This document shows positions 52,521-61,036 of a stretch of DNA of 64,000 nucleotides, piece by piece. Within the stretch, counting starts at the first letter, position 1. Each line of letters opens with the position of its first letter. Source of the DNA: JBCAXA01 sp039183535 (GTDB lineage: Bacteria > Pseudomonadota > Gammaproteobacteria > Steroidobacterales > Woeseiaceae); the NCBI GenBank assembly GCA_039183535.1, contig JBCDBO010000008.1:17219-81218 (forward strand), written 5' to 3'. Position numbers and translations under genes: made by a program. The notes beneath the pieces are model-generated. The model saw nothing but the letters and a program-made list of their open reading frames with translations, did no database searches and was not told where the DNA came from.

Positions 52521-54005
52521 ATGCGGGCTGGGCGTCTCATTCGAGTTTTTATTGTCATCGTCGCATTGGTCGCGGCCGGGTTCGTTGTCTCGACGACGAT
52601 CACAACGACGGCGGCGCTCGTCGATCTCGTCGATCGCCTGCGCGGCGAGCCGTTGTGGCTGCAGATTCTTGCGGGTGCCATCGCCTTGCTTGGGATCGGT
52701 TTGACGGTCACGTTGCTGTGGTGGCTGCTGCGTCCAACCAAGGCACAACGAGCGGCCGCTGCATCACCGGTGCTTAGCGAGGACGCGCTCGTGGCCCGTT
52801 TAGAAAAAGCGGCGGCCGACGGCGTCGATGTCGCGGCTGCCAAAGAGGAGCTTGCGCTTCGCGAGCGGTCGACGGCGAGCCTCGATGTTGCTGTGTTCGG
52901 TGAAATTAGTGCCGGCAAAAGCTCGTTGATCCAGGCGTTGTTGCCGGCGGCCGAGGTTCAGTCGAGCCCGCTCGGTGGGACGACGACGAGTGTCACGGCG
53001 TATCGCTGGCAGTCGCCGGCGGGCACCGACGTTCGCTTGCTCGATTTGCCTGGGATGAGCGGGGTCGGCGCCGACGACGCACCGCTGATCGACGAGGCGC
53101 GCCGCGCCCACGTCGTCTTATTCGTTTGCGATACCGACTTAACACGGGCGGATCTCGCCACGGTCGAAGCGCTGGCAAGCGCCAGTAAGCCGATGCTGGT
53201 CGCGTTGAACAAAGCCGATCAATACGCCGCCGACGAGCTCCGTGCCGTGCTTGGCCGCATCCATGAACGCGTGCTTGGCCTCGATGCCGACTTGCCGGCA
53301 ACGGTGATCCCCGCCATCGCCGGTGGCCGCGAGCACGTCGTCGAGCGCGATACCGATGGTAGCGAGCGCAGCAGCGAGCGCGAGCGCGAGCCAGATATCG
53401 ATCAGTTGGTCGTCGCGCTAAACCACTTGGTCTCAAACCATGCACCGGAGTTGATCCGGCGCCGCGACCAAGCGCTGTTCCAGTTGGCCGGCGATAAGCT
53501 GCGCGAGGCGGAGCTTGCCTACCGCACCCACCGCGGCGATGAGATCGTTCGCTCGCACACACGCAAAGCGGTCGTCGGTGCGCTCGCCGCGGTGAGCCCG
53601 GGCGCCGACATTGTTATCCAGGGGTACCTCGGAACCAGTCTTGTCCGCGAGCTGTGCCAGCTTAACGATGTCGCCGTTAGCGACGTCGACATCGACCAGT
53701 TTCTCGATTTGTCACAGAGCCGCGTCGGCCGCGCGATACCGTTGGCGCTGGCCGTCGCCGGAAACGCGCTCAAAGCATTCCCCGGCATTGGCACCGTTGG
53801 TGGTGGTGCGATGCACGCGATCGCCTACGGACTGATCTTCGATGCCCTCGGGCGCGGGCTCGTTAAAACGTTGGCAGAGCGCGGTAACTTCGACACCGGC
53901 GACGCGGCCGATCGATTCGCCGCGGAACTCGACACCCGACTTGAGCGCCGCGTTGCGCGGATCGCGAAAATCGCCGTGGCTGAACTCGGCAGCGAGTCGC
54001 GCTAA
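52521..54005 (+). CDS. Membrane-anchored GTPase with DUF697-like C-terminus (first of a pair)
   Basis: A 494-aa protein. Two membrane helices (about 8-28 and 47-70), then a small-GTPase domain: G1 GEISAGKSS (127-135), a TTTS switch-I segment, G3 DLPG (175-178), G4 NKAD (230-233). The C-terminal part (about 355-460) is a hydrophobic helical DUF697-like domain (SPGADIVIQGYLGTSLVREL, IPLALAVAGNALKAFPGIG). ATG 52521 is chosen because the membrane helix begins there; the longer frame to 52404 runs into the preceding gene. The stop shares one base with the next start (TAATG), so two related GTPases are made together. Confidence 0.87.
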   Translation: MRAGRLIRVFIVIVALVAAGFVVSTTITTTAALVDLVDRLRGEPLWLQILAGAIALLGIGLTVTLLWWLLRPTKAQRAAAASPVLSEDALVARLEKAAADGVDVAAAKEELALRERSTASLDVAVFGEISAGKSSLIQALLPAAEVQSSPLGGTTTSVTAYRWQSPAGTDVRLLDLPGMSGVGADDAPLIDEARRAHVVLFVCDTDLTRADLATVEALASASKPMLVALNKADQYAADELRAVLGRIHERVLGLDADLPATVIPAIAGGREHVVERDTDGSERSSEREREPDIDQLVVALNHLVSNHAPELIRRRDQALFQLAGDKLREAELAYRTHRGDEIVRSHTRKAVVGALAAVSPGADIVIQGYLGTSLVRELCQLNDVAVSDVDIDQFLDLSQSRVGRAIPLALAVAGNALKAFPGIGTVGGGAMHAIAYGLIFDALGRGLVKTLAERGNFDTGDAADRFAAELDTRLERRVARIAKIAVAELGSESR

Positions 54006-55333
54006 TGCCGTTGCAACGCTGGTGGCGCGAATGGTTCGGCTCGGCGGAGACCAAGTCGCCACCGCGCGACCCACTCACCCTCGCGCGTGAAAGCCTCGCC
54101 GAACTTCTCGGTGACCAGCGCTTACCGCGCGCGGTGCGCGAGGCACTCGGCAGCGACTACGACCAAGTGCAAGGCATGCTCGATAAGCTCGAGCACGGGC
54201 ATGTGCACATCGCTGCGTTCGGGCGCGTCAGTACCGGTAAGTCATCGTTGCTGAATGCGCTGATCGGTGAGCCGGTGTTTGCCACGAGCCCGTTGCACGG
54301 CGAGACCAAGCAGGCCTCGATGCGCGCCTTTCGAGAGGCCGAGGCGAGCGGCGTGTTTTTAATCGACACACCTGGGCTCGACGAAGCCTTCGGCGAGGCG
54401 CGCGAAGATCATGCGCGTGAGGTCGTGGCGCGGGCCGACCTTATTCTGTTCGTTGTCGATGCCGATGTAACCGCGCAAGAGCACGAAGCGCTAACGTGGC
54501 TCACCGAGCAAGGCCGCCCGCTGCTCGTCGTCTTGAACAAAGCCGATCGCTACACCGATGCCGAGCGAGCCACGCTGCTCGACGCACTCGCGAAGCACAC
54601 CGACGGCTTGATCGCGCGCGACAACATCGTTGCGGCTGCCGCGGCTCCGCGGCCTGAGACCATCGTCGTTCGCGATGCGAATGGCAACGAGACGAACGAG
54701 AGTCGTACGCGAGCGCCCGACATCGCGGCGCTGCGGTTGCGTTTGTGGGACGTGATCGAGGCGGAAGGCAAAACGCTGGCGGCGTTAAACGCGAGTTTGT
54801 TTGCTGCCGACTTGACCGACAAAGTCGGTGAGCGCGTACTCGCCGCGCGGCAAGGGATCGCCAACGATGTCATTACGATGTATTGCATGGCCAAGGGGCT
54901 TGCGGTTGCCGTTAACCCGATACCCGTCGCTGACTTGTTTGCCGCCGCGTTCATCGACGTTGGCATGGTCGTGCATTTATCGCGGGTTTACGATTTGCCG
55001 CTAACGCAAAACGAAGCCGGTACGTTGATCCGCACCATTGCCACCGAAGCGGCGGCGCTGATGGGCACGGTTTGGGCCGTGCACTTCGTCGCCAGCGCGC
55101 TAAAGGTTGGCACGGCGGGTTTGTCGACGATCGTGACGGCTGGCGCTCAAGGTGCCATCGCGTGGTACGCGACGCTCGTCGTCGGCGAAGTGGCCAGCCG
55201 TTACCTTGCCGACGGCAAAAGCTGGGGCGATGCCGGGCCGAAGCGCGTGATCGAAGACATTCTTAGCTCGCTCGATCGCGATTCGGTGCTCGCGCATGCG
55301 CGCGACGAGTTACGCGCGCGATTGTCGCGTTAG
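54005..55333 (+). CDS. GTPase with DUF697-like C-terminus (second of a pair)
   Basis: A 442-aa protein with no N-terminal membrane helix. GTPase motifs are G1 GRVSTGKSS (73-81), G3 DTPG (121-124) and G4 NKAD (178-181). From about 280 a DUF697-like region follows with long hydrophobic helices (LAVAVNPIPVADLFAAAFIDVGMV, ALMGTVWAVHFVASALKVG) that could insert in the membrane. It overlaps the first GTPase gene by one base. The pair resembles GTPase pairs that act together at membranes. Substrate or target is unknown. Confidence 0.87.
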   Translation: MPLQRWWREWFGSAETKSPPRDPLTLARESLAELLGDQRLPRAVREALGSDYDQVQGMLDKLEHGHVHIAAFGRVSTGKSSLLNALIGEPVFATSPLHGETKQASMRAFREAEASGVFLIDTPGLDEAFGEAREDHAREVVARADLILFVVDADVTAQEHEALTWLTEQGRPLLVVLNKADRYTDAERATLLDALAKHTDGLIARDNIVAAAAAPRPETIVVRDANGNETNESRTRAPDIAALRLRLWDVIEAEGKTLAALNASLFAADLTDKVGERVLAARQGIANDVITMYCMAKGLAVAVNPIPVADLFAAAFIDVGMVVHLSRVYDLPLTQNEAGTLIRTIATEAAALMGTVWAVHFVASALKVGTAGLSTIVTAGAQGAIAWYATLVVGEVASRYLADGKSWGDAGPKRVIEDILSSLDRDSVLAHARDELRARLSR

Positions 55334-55336
55334 CCG

Positions 55337-55693
55337 ATGCCGGTTGCAGCCGATAAAGCGGAGCGCATTTTGGCTGTCGTCGTCGACATTCCGGCCGGCG
55401 CGGTCGCAAGTTACGGGCAGGTGGCCGATGTTGCGGGCATGCCTGGCCGTGCGCGTCTTGTTGGTCGAGCGCTGCGCGAGTTACCGAGTGGCTCAACCGT
55501 GCCGTGGCATCGCGTCATCACGGCGAGCGGGGCGCTCGCGTTTCCGACCGACTCGCCGGCGTGGCGCCGCCAGCGCGACTTACTCGCCGATGACGGCGTT
55601 GTGCTCGAGCGGGGCAAAGTGCCGCTGGCCCGATACCGCTGGGCGCCAAGTCTCGATGAGTTGTTGTGGAAGCCGCCGGGACTTCAGGGGTGA
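55337..55693 (+). CDS. Alkyltransferase-like protein (ATL), Trp in place of active Cys
   Basis: A 118-aa protein equal to the DNA-binding C-terminal domain of O6-alkylguanine-DNA alkyltransferases. The active-site PCHRV is PWHRV here (56-60), so it cannot accept an alkyl group. ATL proteins of this kind flip and bind O6-alkylguanine and hand the lesion to nucleotide excision repair. SYGQVADVAGMPGRARLVGRAL is the recognition-helix and arginine-finger region. It begins 3 bp after the GTPase stop and overlaps the next gene by 4 bp. Confidence 0.92.
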   Translation: MPVAADKAERILAVVVDIPAGAVASYGQVADVAGMPGRARLVGRALRELPSGSTVPWHRVITASGALAFPTDSPAWRRQRDLLADDGVVLERGKVPLARYRWAPSLDELLWKPPGLQG

Positions 55694-56991
55694 GCGCGTG
55701 GCCGACTCCGCAATCGCTCGCCATCGATGTGGCGCTTAGTGCACCGGTGCGCAGAGCGCGCGAGCAGCTCCTGACGCTCAAGCGCCGCGCGTCGGGCGAG
55801 CCCGCTGCGATCGATGCGTACCTTCAGCTCGATGATGCTTATTCGCGACTGCTGCTGCGCGAGTTGTTGCTCGTCGATGCTGCTTACGATGTCGATGTAC
55901 GCCTGCACTGGCTTTCGGCCGAGCTACCCCCCGAGTACGAGCCAAACGCGGCGCTTCGCATGCTTTACGCGCCGAGCGACGCGACTCGCCTAGCCGAAGC
56001 GCTGGGAGATCCGTTCCCGCTGACACCGGCACTCGCGATGCGCGATGCGGTTGCCGCCGCGTTGGTCGCGATCGCTGAGGACCAACCTGAAGGCAGGCTG
56101 GCCGCCAGCCGCGCGCTCTGCGAGCAGTGGTGGCACAACGACACGGCGGCGCTGACAGAGGCGATCGCTCGAGTAAACACAATCGCGTTAGAGCGGGCGC
56201 GGCAACACGGCAAACGCAGCGTCGCGGCCTTGCTCGAGGCGCGCCACTACGAAGCGGCGACGCTCGTTTTCGACGGCAGTAATTACGCTGGCATCGACCG
56301 GCTTTACCATCTGCTGAAACGCCTCGACCGGTTGGGACTCACCGCGAACCGCGATGCGGCGCGGCAACTTAGGGAGCGCCAGCGTTCGCTGCGCCCGCCA
56401 GTGAGCGTCCGGGGCAAACCGACGGTCGGCTTCTACTTCTCGTTCCGCAGTCCGTTTTCGTACCTCGCGGCCACAACGACCTTTGCGCTCGTTAAGCAAG
56501 GTGTTATCGATGTAAATTTTTATCCGGTGTTACCGATGGTCTCGCGCGGCCAACCGTTGCCGACGGCGAAGCGTCTGTATTTGGTCACCGATGCCAACCG
56601 CGAGGCCGAGCGGCTCGGCATCCCGTTCGGCCGTATCGCCGATCCGCTCGATGCGGCACCGGACTTGATTCGGGTCGCCGCGGCGGCCGAGCGCGACGGC
56701 TGCTTGGCGGACGTTGTCCTTGCCATCGGCAATGCGTCGTGGGCCCAGGGCATTGATTTGCGCAAGCAACGCAACCTCACCGCGGTCGTCACCAACGCCG
56801 GTTTGACACCAACAGCCGTTCGCCGCGCACTCGCTGACGATGCGCCGCTCGACGCGGCCGCCACGAACATGCAGCGACTGAACGCAGCCGGGCTCTTTGG
56901 TGTGCCGTCGTTTACACTCGGCTCGCGCGCGGCGTTCGGCCAGGACCGGTTGGCGCTGTTGTTGGCGGAGCCTAACGAGGAGGAGCCATGA
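55690..56991 (+). CDS. Tandem DsbA/HCCA-isomerase-like protein (433 aa)
   Basis: The C-terminal half (about 245-433) is a 2-hydroxychromene-2-carboxylate isomerase/DsbA-like thioredoxin domain: VGFYFSFRSPFSYLA, RLGIPFGRIADPLD, and AAGLFGVPSFTLG. The CxxC of DsbA is replaced by SPFS, as in HCCA isomerases that use glutathione. The N-terminal half seems to be a degenerate copy (compare ATLVFDGSNYAGIDRLYHLL with PSFTLGSRAAFGQDRLALLL). GTG 55690 overlaps the ATL stop (GTGA). Its enzymatic role is unknown; glutathione-dependent isomerisation is inferred from the family. Confidence 0.8.
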   Translation: MSAWPTPQSLAIDVALSAPVRRAREQLLTLKRRASGEPAAIDAYLQLDDAYSRLLLRELLLVDAAYDVDVRLHWLSAELPPEYEPNAALRMLYAPSDATRLAEALGDPFPLTPALAMRDAVAAALVAIAEDQPEGRLAASRALCEQWWHNDTAALTEAIARVNTIALERARQHGKRSVAALLEARHYEAATLVFDGSNYAGIDRLYHLLKRLDRLGLTANRDAARQLRERQRSLRPPVSVRGKPTVGFYFSFRSPFSYLAATTTFALVKQGVIDVNFYPVLPMVSRGQPLPTAKRLYLVTDANREAERLGIPFGRIADPLDAAPDLIRVAAAAERDGCLADVVLAIGNASWAQGIDLRKQRNLTAVVTNAGLTPTAVRRALADDAPLDAAATNMQRLNAAGLFGVPSFTLGSRAAFGQDRLALLLAEPNEEEP

Positions 56992-57500
56992 GTTTGGCCG
57001 TTGTGTTTTCGCACGGGCAAGAAAGCGGCCCGTGGGGTACCAAGATACGCGCTTTGGCCGATGTGGCGCGGTATCGGCAAATGACCGTGACGTCTGTCGA
57101 TTACCGCGGCATGGCCGACCCGGGCGAGCGCGTGACCCGCCTTATCGAGGTTTGCGGCCGCATCGATGCGCCGCTGTTGCTCGTTGGCTCGAGCATGGGC
57201 GGTCATGTTGCGACCGCCGCGGCAGCGACGGTGAAGCCGGCCGCTATTTTTGCAATGGCGCCGGCGTATCATGTCCCTGGTTTCGAGGCGCTTACACCCG
57301 ACCCGCCGCCGTGCCCTTTGACGATTGTGCATGGCTGGCGCGATGATGTTGTGCCGCTGGCCGGCGTGTTGCAGTTTGCCGAGGCGGCCCGCGCTGAGAC
57401 GCACATTATCGATAGCGATCATCGTTTAAGCGACAGTGTCGCCACCTTGAAAGTGTTGTTCGAGCGCTGTCTCGACCAAACCCTACGGAGCTTGGCATGA
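56988..57500 (+). CDS. Small alpha/beta hydrolase
   Basis: A 170-aa hydrolase of the short YqiA/UPF0227-like kind. VVFSHGQESGPWGTKI is the oxyanion region, nucleophile S69 in GSSMGG, an acidic residue in HGWRDDVVP, and the histidine in DSDHRLSD. It overlaps both neighbours by 4 bp. Substrate unknown. Confidence 0.87.
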   Translation: MSLAVVFSHGQESGPWGTKIRALADVARYRQMTVTSVDYRGMADPGERVTRLIEVCGRIDAPLLLVGSSMGGHVATAAAATVKPAAIFAMAPAYHVPGFEALTPDPPPCPLTIVHGWRDDVVPLAGVLQFAEAARAETHIIDSDHRLSDSVATLKVLFERCLDQTLRSLA

Positions 57501-57718
57501 ACAAACTTCTACCTGCAGTTGGCGTTGTTTTCTTGGCTGCCTGTGGCGGCAGCGAGCCGCCGCCGGAGCCGGCCGCCGAGCCTGACGGCGGTGTTATCGG
57601 TGAGGCGTATCTCGATGCCGAACGGCGCGCGCAAGAGGCCGTCGATGCGGCCGCCGCACGCAAAAGCGACCTCGATACCGCGCTCGAGCGCGCCGAAGGG
57701 CGCGACGAGGACGACTAA
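57497..57718 (+). CDS. Small lipoprotein
   Basis: A 73-aa protein with a lipobox FLAAC (C16), a Pro/Glu-rich stretch (GGSEPPPEPAAEPDGG) and a charged helical tail (AYLDAERRAQEAVDAAAARK). It is the last gene of the run that begins with the GTPases, coupled by an ATGA overlap to the hydrolase. No family known. Confidence 0.72.
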   Translation: MNKLLPAVGVVFLAACGGSEPPPEPAAEPDGGVIGEAYLDAERRAQEAVDAAAARKSDLDTALERAEGRDEDD

Positions 57719-57785
57719 GCCGCGCGATATACCGTTTTGGTGGGTTGTTATCGCATAAACCGCTTGGGAAACGCTGCAGCGGGCA

Positions 57786-57815
57786 GGTAGGCTCTACCGA
57801 CCGGCGCGACGCCGG
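57786..57815. promoter_or_regulatory. Two inverted repeats in the kyn operon leader
   Basis: GGTAG-GCT-CTACC (57786-57798) and CCGGCG-CGA-CGCCGG (57801-57815) lie side by side, just before the Shine-Dalgarno GGAGG (57814-57818) of haaO. Either could be an operator or form leader hairpins. No T-run follows, so neither looks like a terminator. The 111-bp gap 57719-57829 must hold the promoter, but I cannot place convincing -35/-10 boxes. Confidence 0.4.
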
Positions 57816-57829
57816 AGGGTACGACGACG

Positions 57830-58387
57830 ATGAGCCGACTGACGGCATTCAACTTCAAAGCGTGGATCGACGAGCACCGTCATTTGCTGCAACCACCGGT
57901 TGGCAATCGCCAGGTGTGGGAAGACGCGGACATGATGGTGACTGTAGTCGGCGGCCCGAACCAACGCACCGACTTTCACGATGACCCGGTTGAAGAGTTC
58001 TTTTACCAACTCGAAAAAGACATGCTGCTGAAAGTGATCGACAACGGGGAGATGACCGACGTTGTGATCCGCGAAGGCGATATATTTTTGTTACCGGCGC
58101 ACGTTCGCCATTCGCCGCAGCGGCCGCTGGCCGGCAGCATCGGTCTTGTCATCGAGCCGAAACGCCCGCCCGGTGCGCGCGACGCGTTCGAGTGGTATTG
58201 CTTTAATTGCGGTGCGCTCGTGCACCGTGTCGAGGTTGCGCTGACCTCGATTGTCGACGACCTACCACCGATCTATCAGTCGTTCTACGACGACCAACTC
58301 GCACGCACCTGCGCCAATTGCAACACGATCCACCCGGGCAAAGAACCGCCGGACGGGTGGGTGGCTTTGCCGCCACCGGAGGCGTGA
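57830..58387 (+). CDS. haaO: 3-hydroxyanthranilate 3,4-dioxygenase
   Basis: A 185-aa cupin that opens 3-hydroxyanthranilate to 2-amino-3-carboxymuconate semialdehyde, the precursor of quinolinate. Iron ligands H50, E56 and H94 and substrate arginines R46 and R98 sit where the Cupriavidus enzyme has them. C124-C127 and C161-C164 form the rubredoxin-like second iron site of the bacterial enzymes. It is the first gene of the kyn operon; kynU follows after 1 bp. Confidence 0.96.
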   Translation: MSRLTAFNFKAWIDEHRHLLQPPVGNRQVWEDADMMVTVVGGPNQRTDFHDDPVEEFFYQLEKDMLLKVIDNGEMTDVVIREGDIFLLPAHVRHSPQRPLAGSIGLVIEPKRPPGARDAFEWYCFNCGALVHRVEVALTSIVDDLPPIYQSFYDDQLARTCANCNTIHPGKEPPDGWVALPPPEA

Positions 58388-58388
58388 G

Positions 58389-59675
58389 ATGACCACCGAC
58401 CCGGCACTGGCGTTCGCCCGCACGGCGGATGCCGACGATCCACTGCGGCACTTCCGCGAGCGCTTCGCGTTTCCGACACTCGATACGCCCGAACTCGTTT
58501 ACTTTGCCGGGCACTCGCTCGGTTTGCAGCCAGACGGTGTGCGCGCTGCGATTGGCGTTGAGCTCGACGATTGGGCTCGACTTGGCGTGGACGGGCATTT
58601 TGTCGGTACCCACCCGTGGTACAGCTACCACGAGCGGTTAACTCCAGTGATGGCTACGCTCGTTGGCGCACGCGACGCAGAAGTCGTTTGCATGAACACG
58701 CTAACGACTAACCTGCATTTGCTGTTCGTTTCGTTTTACCGGCCGACGCCGCGACGCTTCAAGGTTTTGTGCGAAGCCCGCCTGTTTCCGTCCGACCGGT
58801 ATCTATTGGAAACGCAGGTGCGCTTTCATGGCTTTGACCCGGATGAGGCCATCGTTGAGGTAAGCCCGAGCGGTGACGGTTGGATTATTACTGAGGCTGA
58901 CATTGCCGCTGCCCTTGCCGAGCACGGCGATTCGATCGCACTCGTCTTCTTCGGCGGGGTGAATTTCTTTACCGGCCAACTGTTCGATATTGCCGCGCTA
59001 ACGCGCGCCGCTCACGACGTCGGGGCGATCGCCGGTTTCGACTTGGCGCATGCCGCGGGCAACGTGCCGCTTGCGCTGCATGACTGGAACGTCGATTTCG
59101 CGGCGTGGTGTACCTATAAGTATCTCAATGCGGGGCCCGGTAACGTCGGTGCACTGTTCGTGCACGAGCGCCACGGCGATGATCCGAACTTGCCGCGCTT
59201 CGGCGGCTGGTGGGGGCACGACAAGGACACGCGCTTCGAGATGCAAGCCTGCTTTCAGCCCATGCCGGGCGCCGAGGGCTGGCAACTGTCCAATGCACCG
59301 GTGTTCGGCATGGCGGCGTTGTACGCGTCACTCGAGATCTTTAGCGCGGCAACGATGCCGGCGCTGCGCCAGAAAAGCGAAGCGCTCACCGCCTACTGCG
59401 AGGCCACGGTCGATGCGCTGGCGGCGGCGCACCCTGATGCCGATATTCGCGTGATTACACCGCGAGATCCGGCGGCACGTGGCGCCCAACTCTCCGTGCA
59501 CGTGGCCGGACGGGGCCGCGAGTTCTACGACGCGATGTTGGCGGCGGGACTCATCGTCGATTTTCGCGAGCCGTGCATTATTCGGTTTGCGCCGGTGCCG
59601 CTTTACAACTCGTTTGACGACGTGCAGCGGTTCGGCCACGAGTTCGATCGCTTGCTGGCGGAGAGTGCGGCGTGA
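58389..59675 (+). CDS. kynU: Kynureninase
   Basis: PLP enzyme that cleaves kynurenine or 3-hydroxykynurenine to (3-hydroxy)anthranilate and alanine. At 428 aa it has the family length. The PLP lysine is K244 in WCTYKYLNAGPG, with GFDLAHAAGN before it and FFGGVNFFTGQ upstream. ATG 58389 starts 1 bp after the haaO stop; the frame to 58251 is inside haaO. The stop overlaps the GTG start of kmo by 4 bp. Confidence 0.96.
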   Translation: MTTDPALAFARTADADDPLRHFRERFAFPTLDTPELVYFAGHSLGLQPDGVRAAIGVELDDWARLGVDGHFVGTHPWYSYHERLTPVMATLVGARDAEVVCMNTLTTNLHLLFVSFYRPTPRRFKVLCEARLFPSDRYLLETQVRFHGFDPDEAIVEVSPSGDGWIITEADIAAALAEHGDSIALVFFGGVNFFTGQLFDIAALTRAAHDVGAIAGFDLAHAAGNVPLALHDWNVDFAAWCTYKYLNAGPGNVGALFVHERHGDDPNLPRFGGWWGHDKDTRFEMQACFQPMPGAEGWQLSNAPVFGMAALYASLEIFSAATMPALRQKSEALTAYCEATVDALAAAHPDADIRVITPRDPAARGAQLSVHVAGRGREFYDAMLAAGLIVDFREPCIIRFAPVPLYNSFDDVQRFGHEFDRLLAESAA

Positions 59676-61036
59676 GTCGCGGCCGTATCAGCGTGGTTGG
59701 CGCGGGCCCCGTCGGTGCGTTAACAGCCATCGTGCTCGCGCGCCACGGTTATCGCGTGGACCTCTTTGAAGGGCGCCGCGACACGCGTAAGACCGACAGC
59801 TACGAAGGTCGCTCGATCAATATTGCGCTGTCCGATCGTGGTTGGCACTCGTTGGCGCGAATCGGTGTTGAGACCGACGCGAAGCGTGATGCTCTGCCGA
59901 TGAGCCACCGCGCCGTGCACGATACGGCCGGTGCCATTACCGATATCCCGTACGGTAAGCCCGGCGAAGCCATTTGGTCGGTGTCGCGAAGCGGCATTAA
60001 CGCACGCCTGCTCGATGTGGCCGAGGCTGAGCCGAACGTAACGCTGCACTTCGAACATCGCTTGGTCGACGTGGCCTTCGACACGGCAACGACGCATTTC
60101 CAGACGCCAGAGAGCGAAACCGTTAACGCTACCGCCGATACCGTGATTGCGGCCGATGGCGCGAATTCGAAGGTGCGCCGCTTAGCGGCGGGCGAGACCG
60201 GCTTCACCGACCGCGTGACGACGATGGCCGAAGCCTATATTGAGCTCACGATCCCGGCGGGCCCGAACGGTGCCCATCGACTCGATGTGAACGCCTTGCA
60301 CATTTGGCCGCGCAAAACGTTCATGTTGATTGCGCTGCCGAACCCGGACGGCACGTTTACCGCAACGCTGTTCTTGGCTGCCGACGGACCGGTCTCGTTT
60401 GCAGCACTCGACACGCCGGCGGCCGTTGCGGCGTTTTTCGATGAGCACTTCGCCGATGCGGTGCCGCTGCTCGATGACCCCGTTGGGACGTTTCTTGCGA
60501 AGCGGCCAGCACCGTTGGTGCTCGTCGAAGCGGAACCTTGGTCGTTTGCCGACCGTGTGGGCCTCATTGGCGATGCGGCGCACGCGATCGTGCCGTACTA
60601 CGGCCAAGGTATGAATTGCGGATTCGAGGATTGCGCCGAACTCAACGACGTAATTGCTGCCAACGATTACGACTGGCCGCGGATTTTTGCGGCGTTCGAA
60701 GCTGCTCGCAAGCCAAACGCCGATGCGATCGCCGAGCTTGCGCTGCGTAACTTCGTTGAGATGAGCGACTTATCCGGCGATAAGCGCTTCCAGGTACGCA
60801 AGAAGATCGAGGCGAAGTTTAGCGAGCACTGTCCAGAGCTGTGGACGCCGCTGTATTCGATGGTGACGTTTTCGCCGACGCTGCCGTACGCGGAGGCACT
60901 GCGGATTGGCGATGCGCAGGACACCGTAATGGACACGCTAATGAGCGAGCCCGGGATCGAGGAGCACTGGGATCAGCCGTTCGTGATGGAGCGACTCCAA
61001 CAACTGGCCACACGCGCCTTTGGAGAGGCGCCGTGA
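59672..61036 (+). CDS. kmo: Kynurenine 3-monooxygenase
   Basis: A 454-aa FAD hydroxylase making 3-hydroxykynurenine with NADPH and O2. FAD motif GAGPVG (10-15), the YEGRSINIALS substrate-loop segment of KMO, and the second FAD motif GDAAHAIVPYYGQGMNCG. C-terminal helix region ends DQPFVMERLQQLA, less hydrophobic than the membrane tail of eukaryotic KMO. GTG start overlaps the kynU stop; the stop overlaps the GTG start of kynA. Confidence 0.95.
   Translation: MSRGRISVVGAGPVGALTAIVLARHGYRVDLFEGRRDTRKTDSYEGRSINIALSDRGWHSLARIGVETDAKRDALPMSHRAVHDTAGAITDIPYGKPGEAIWSVSRSGINARLLDVAEAEPNVTLHFEHRLVDVAFDTATTHFQTPESETVNATADTVIAADGANSKVRRLAAGETGFTDRVTTMAEAYIELTIPAGPNGAHRLDVNALHIWPRKTFMLIALPNPDGTFTATLFLAADGPVSFAALDTPAAVAAFFDEHFADAVPLLDDPVGTFLAKRPAPLVLVEAEPWSFADRVGLIGDAAHAIVPYYGQGMNCGFEDCAELNDVIAANDYDWPRIFAAFEAARKPNADAIAELALRNFVEMSDLSGDKRFQVRKKIEAKFSEHCPELWTPLYSMVTFSPTLPYAEALRIGDAQDTVMDTLMSEPGIEEHWDQPFVMERLQQLATRAFGEAP

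Noticed and set aside
60841..61032. N-terminal extension of tryptophan 2,3-dioxygenase
   Set aside because: The region is the kmo 3' end in another frame; the TDO family starts near GTG 61033, coupled to the kmo stop.
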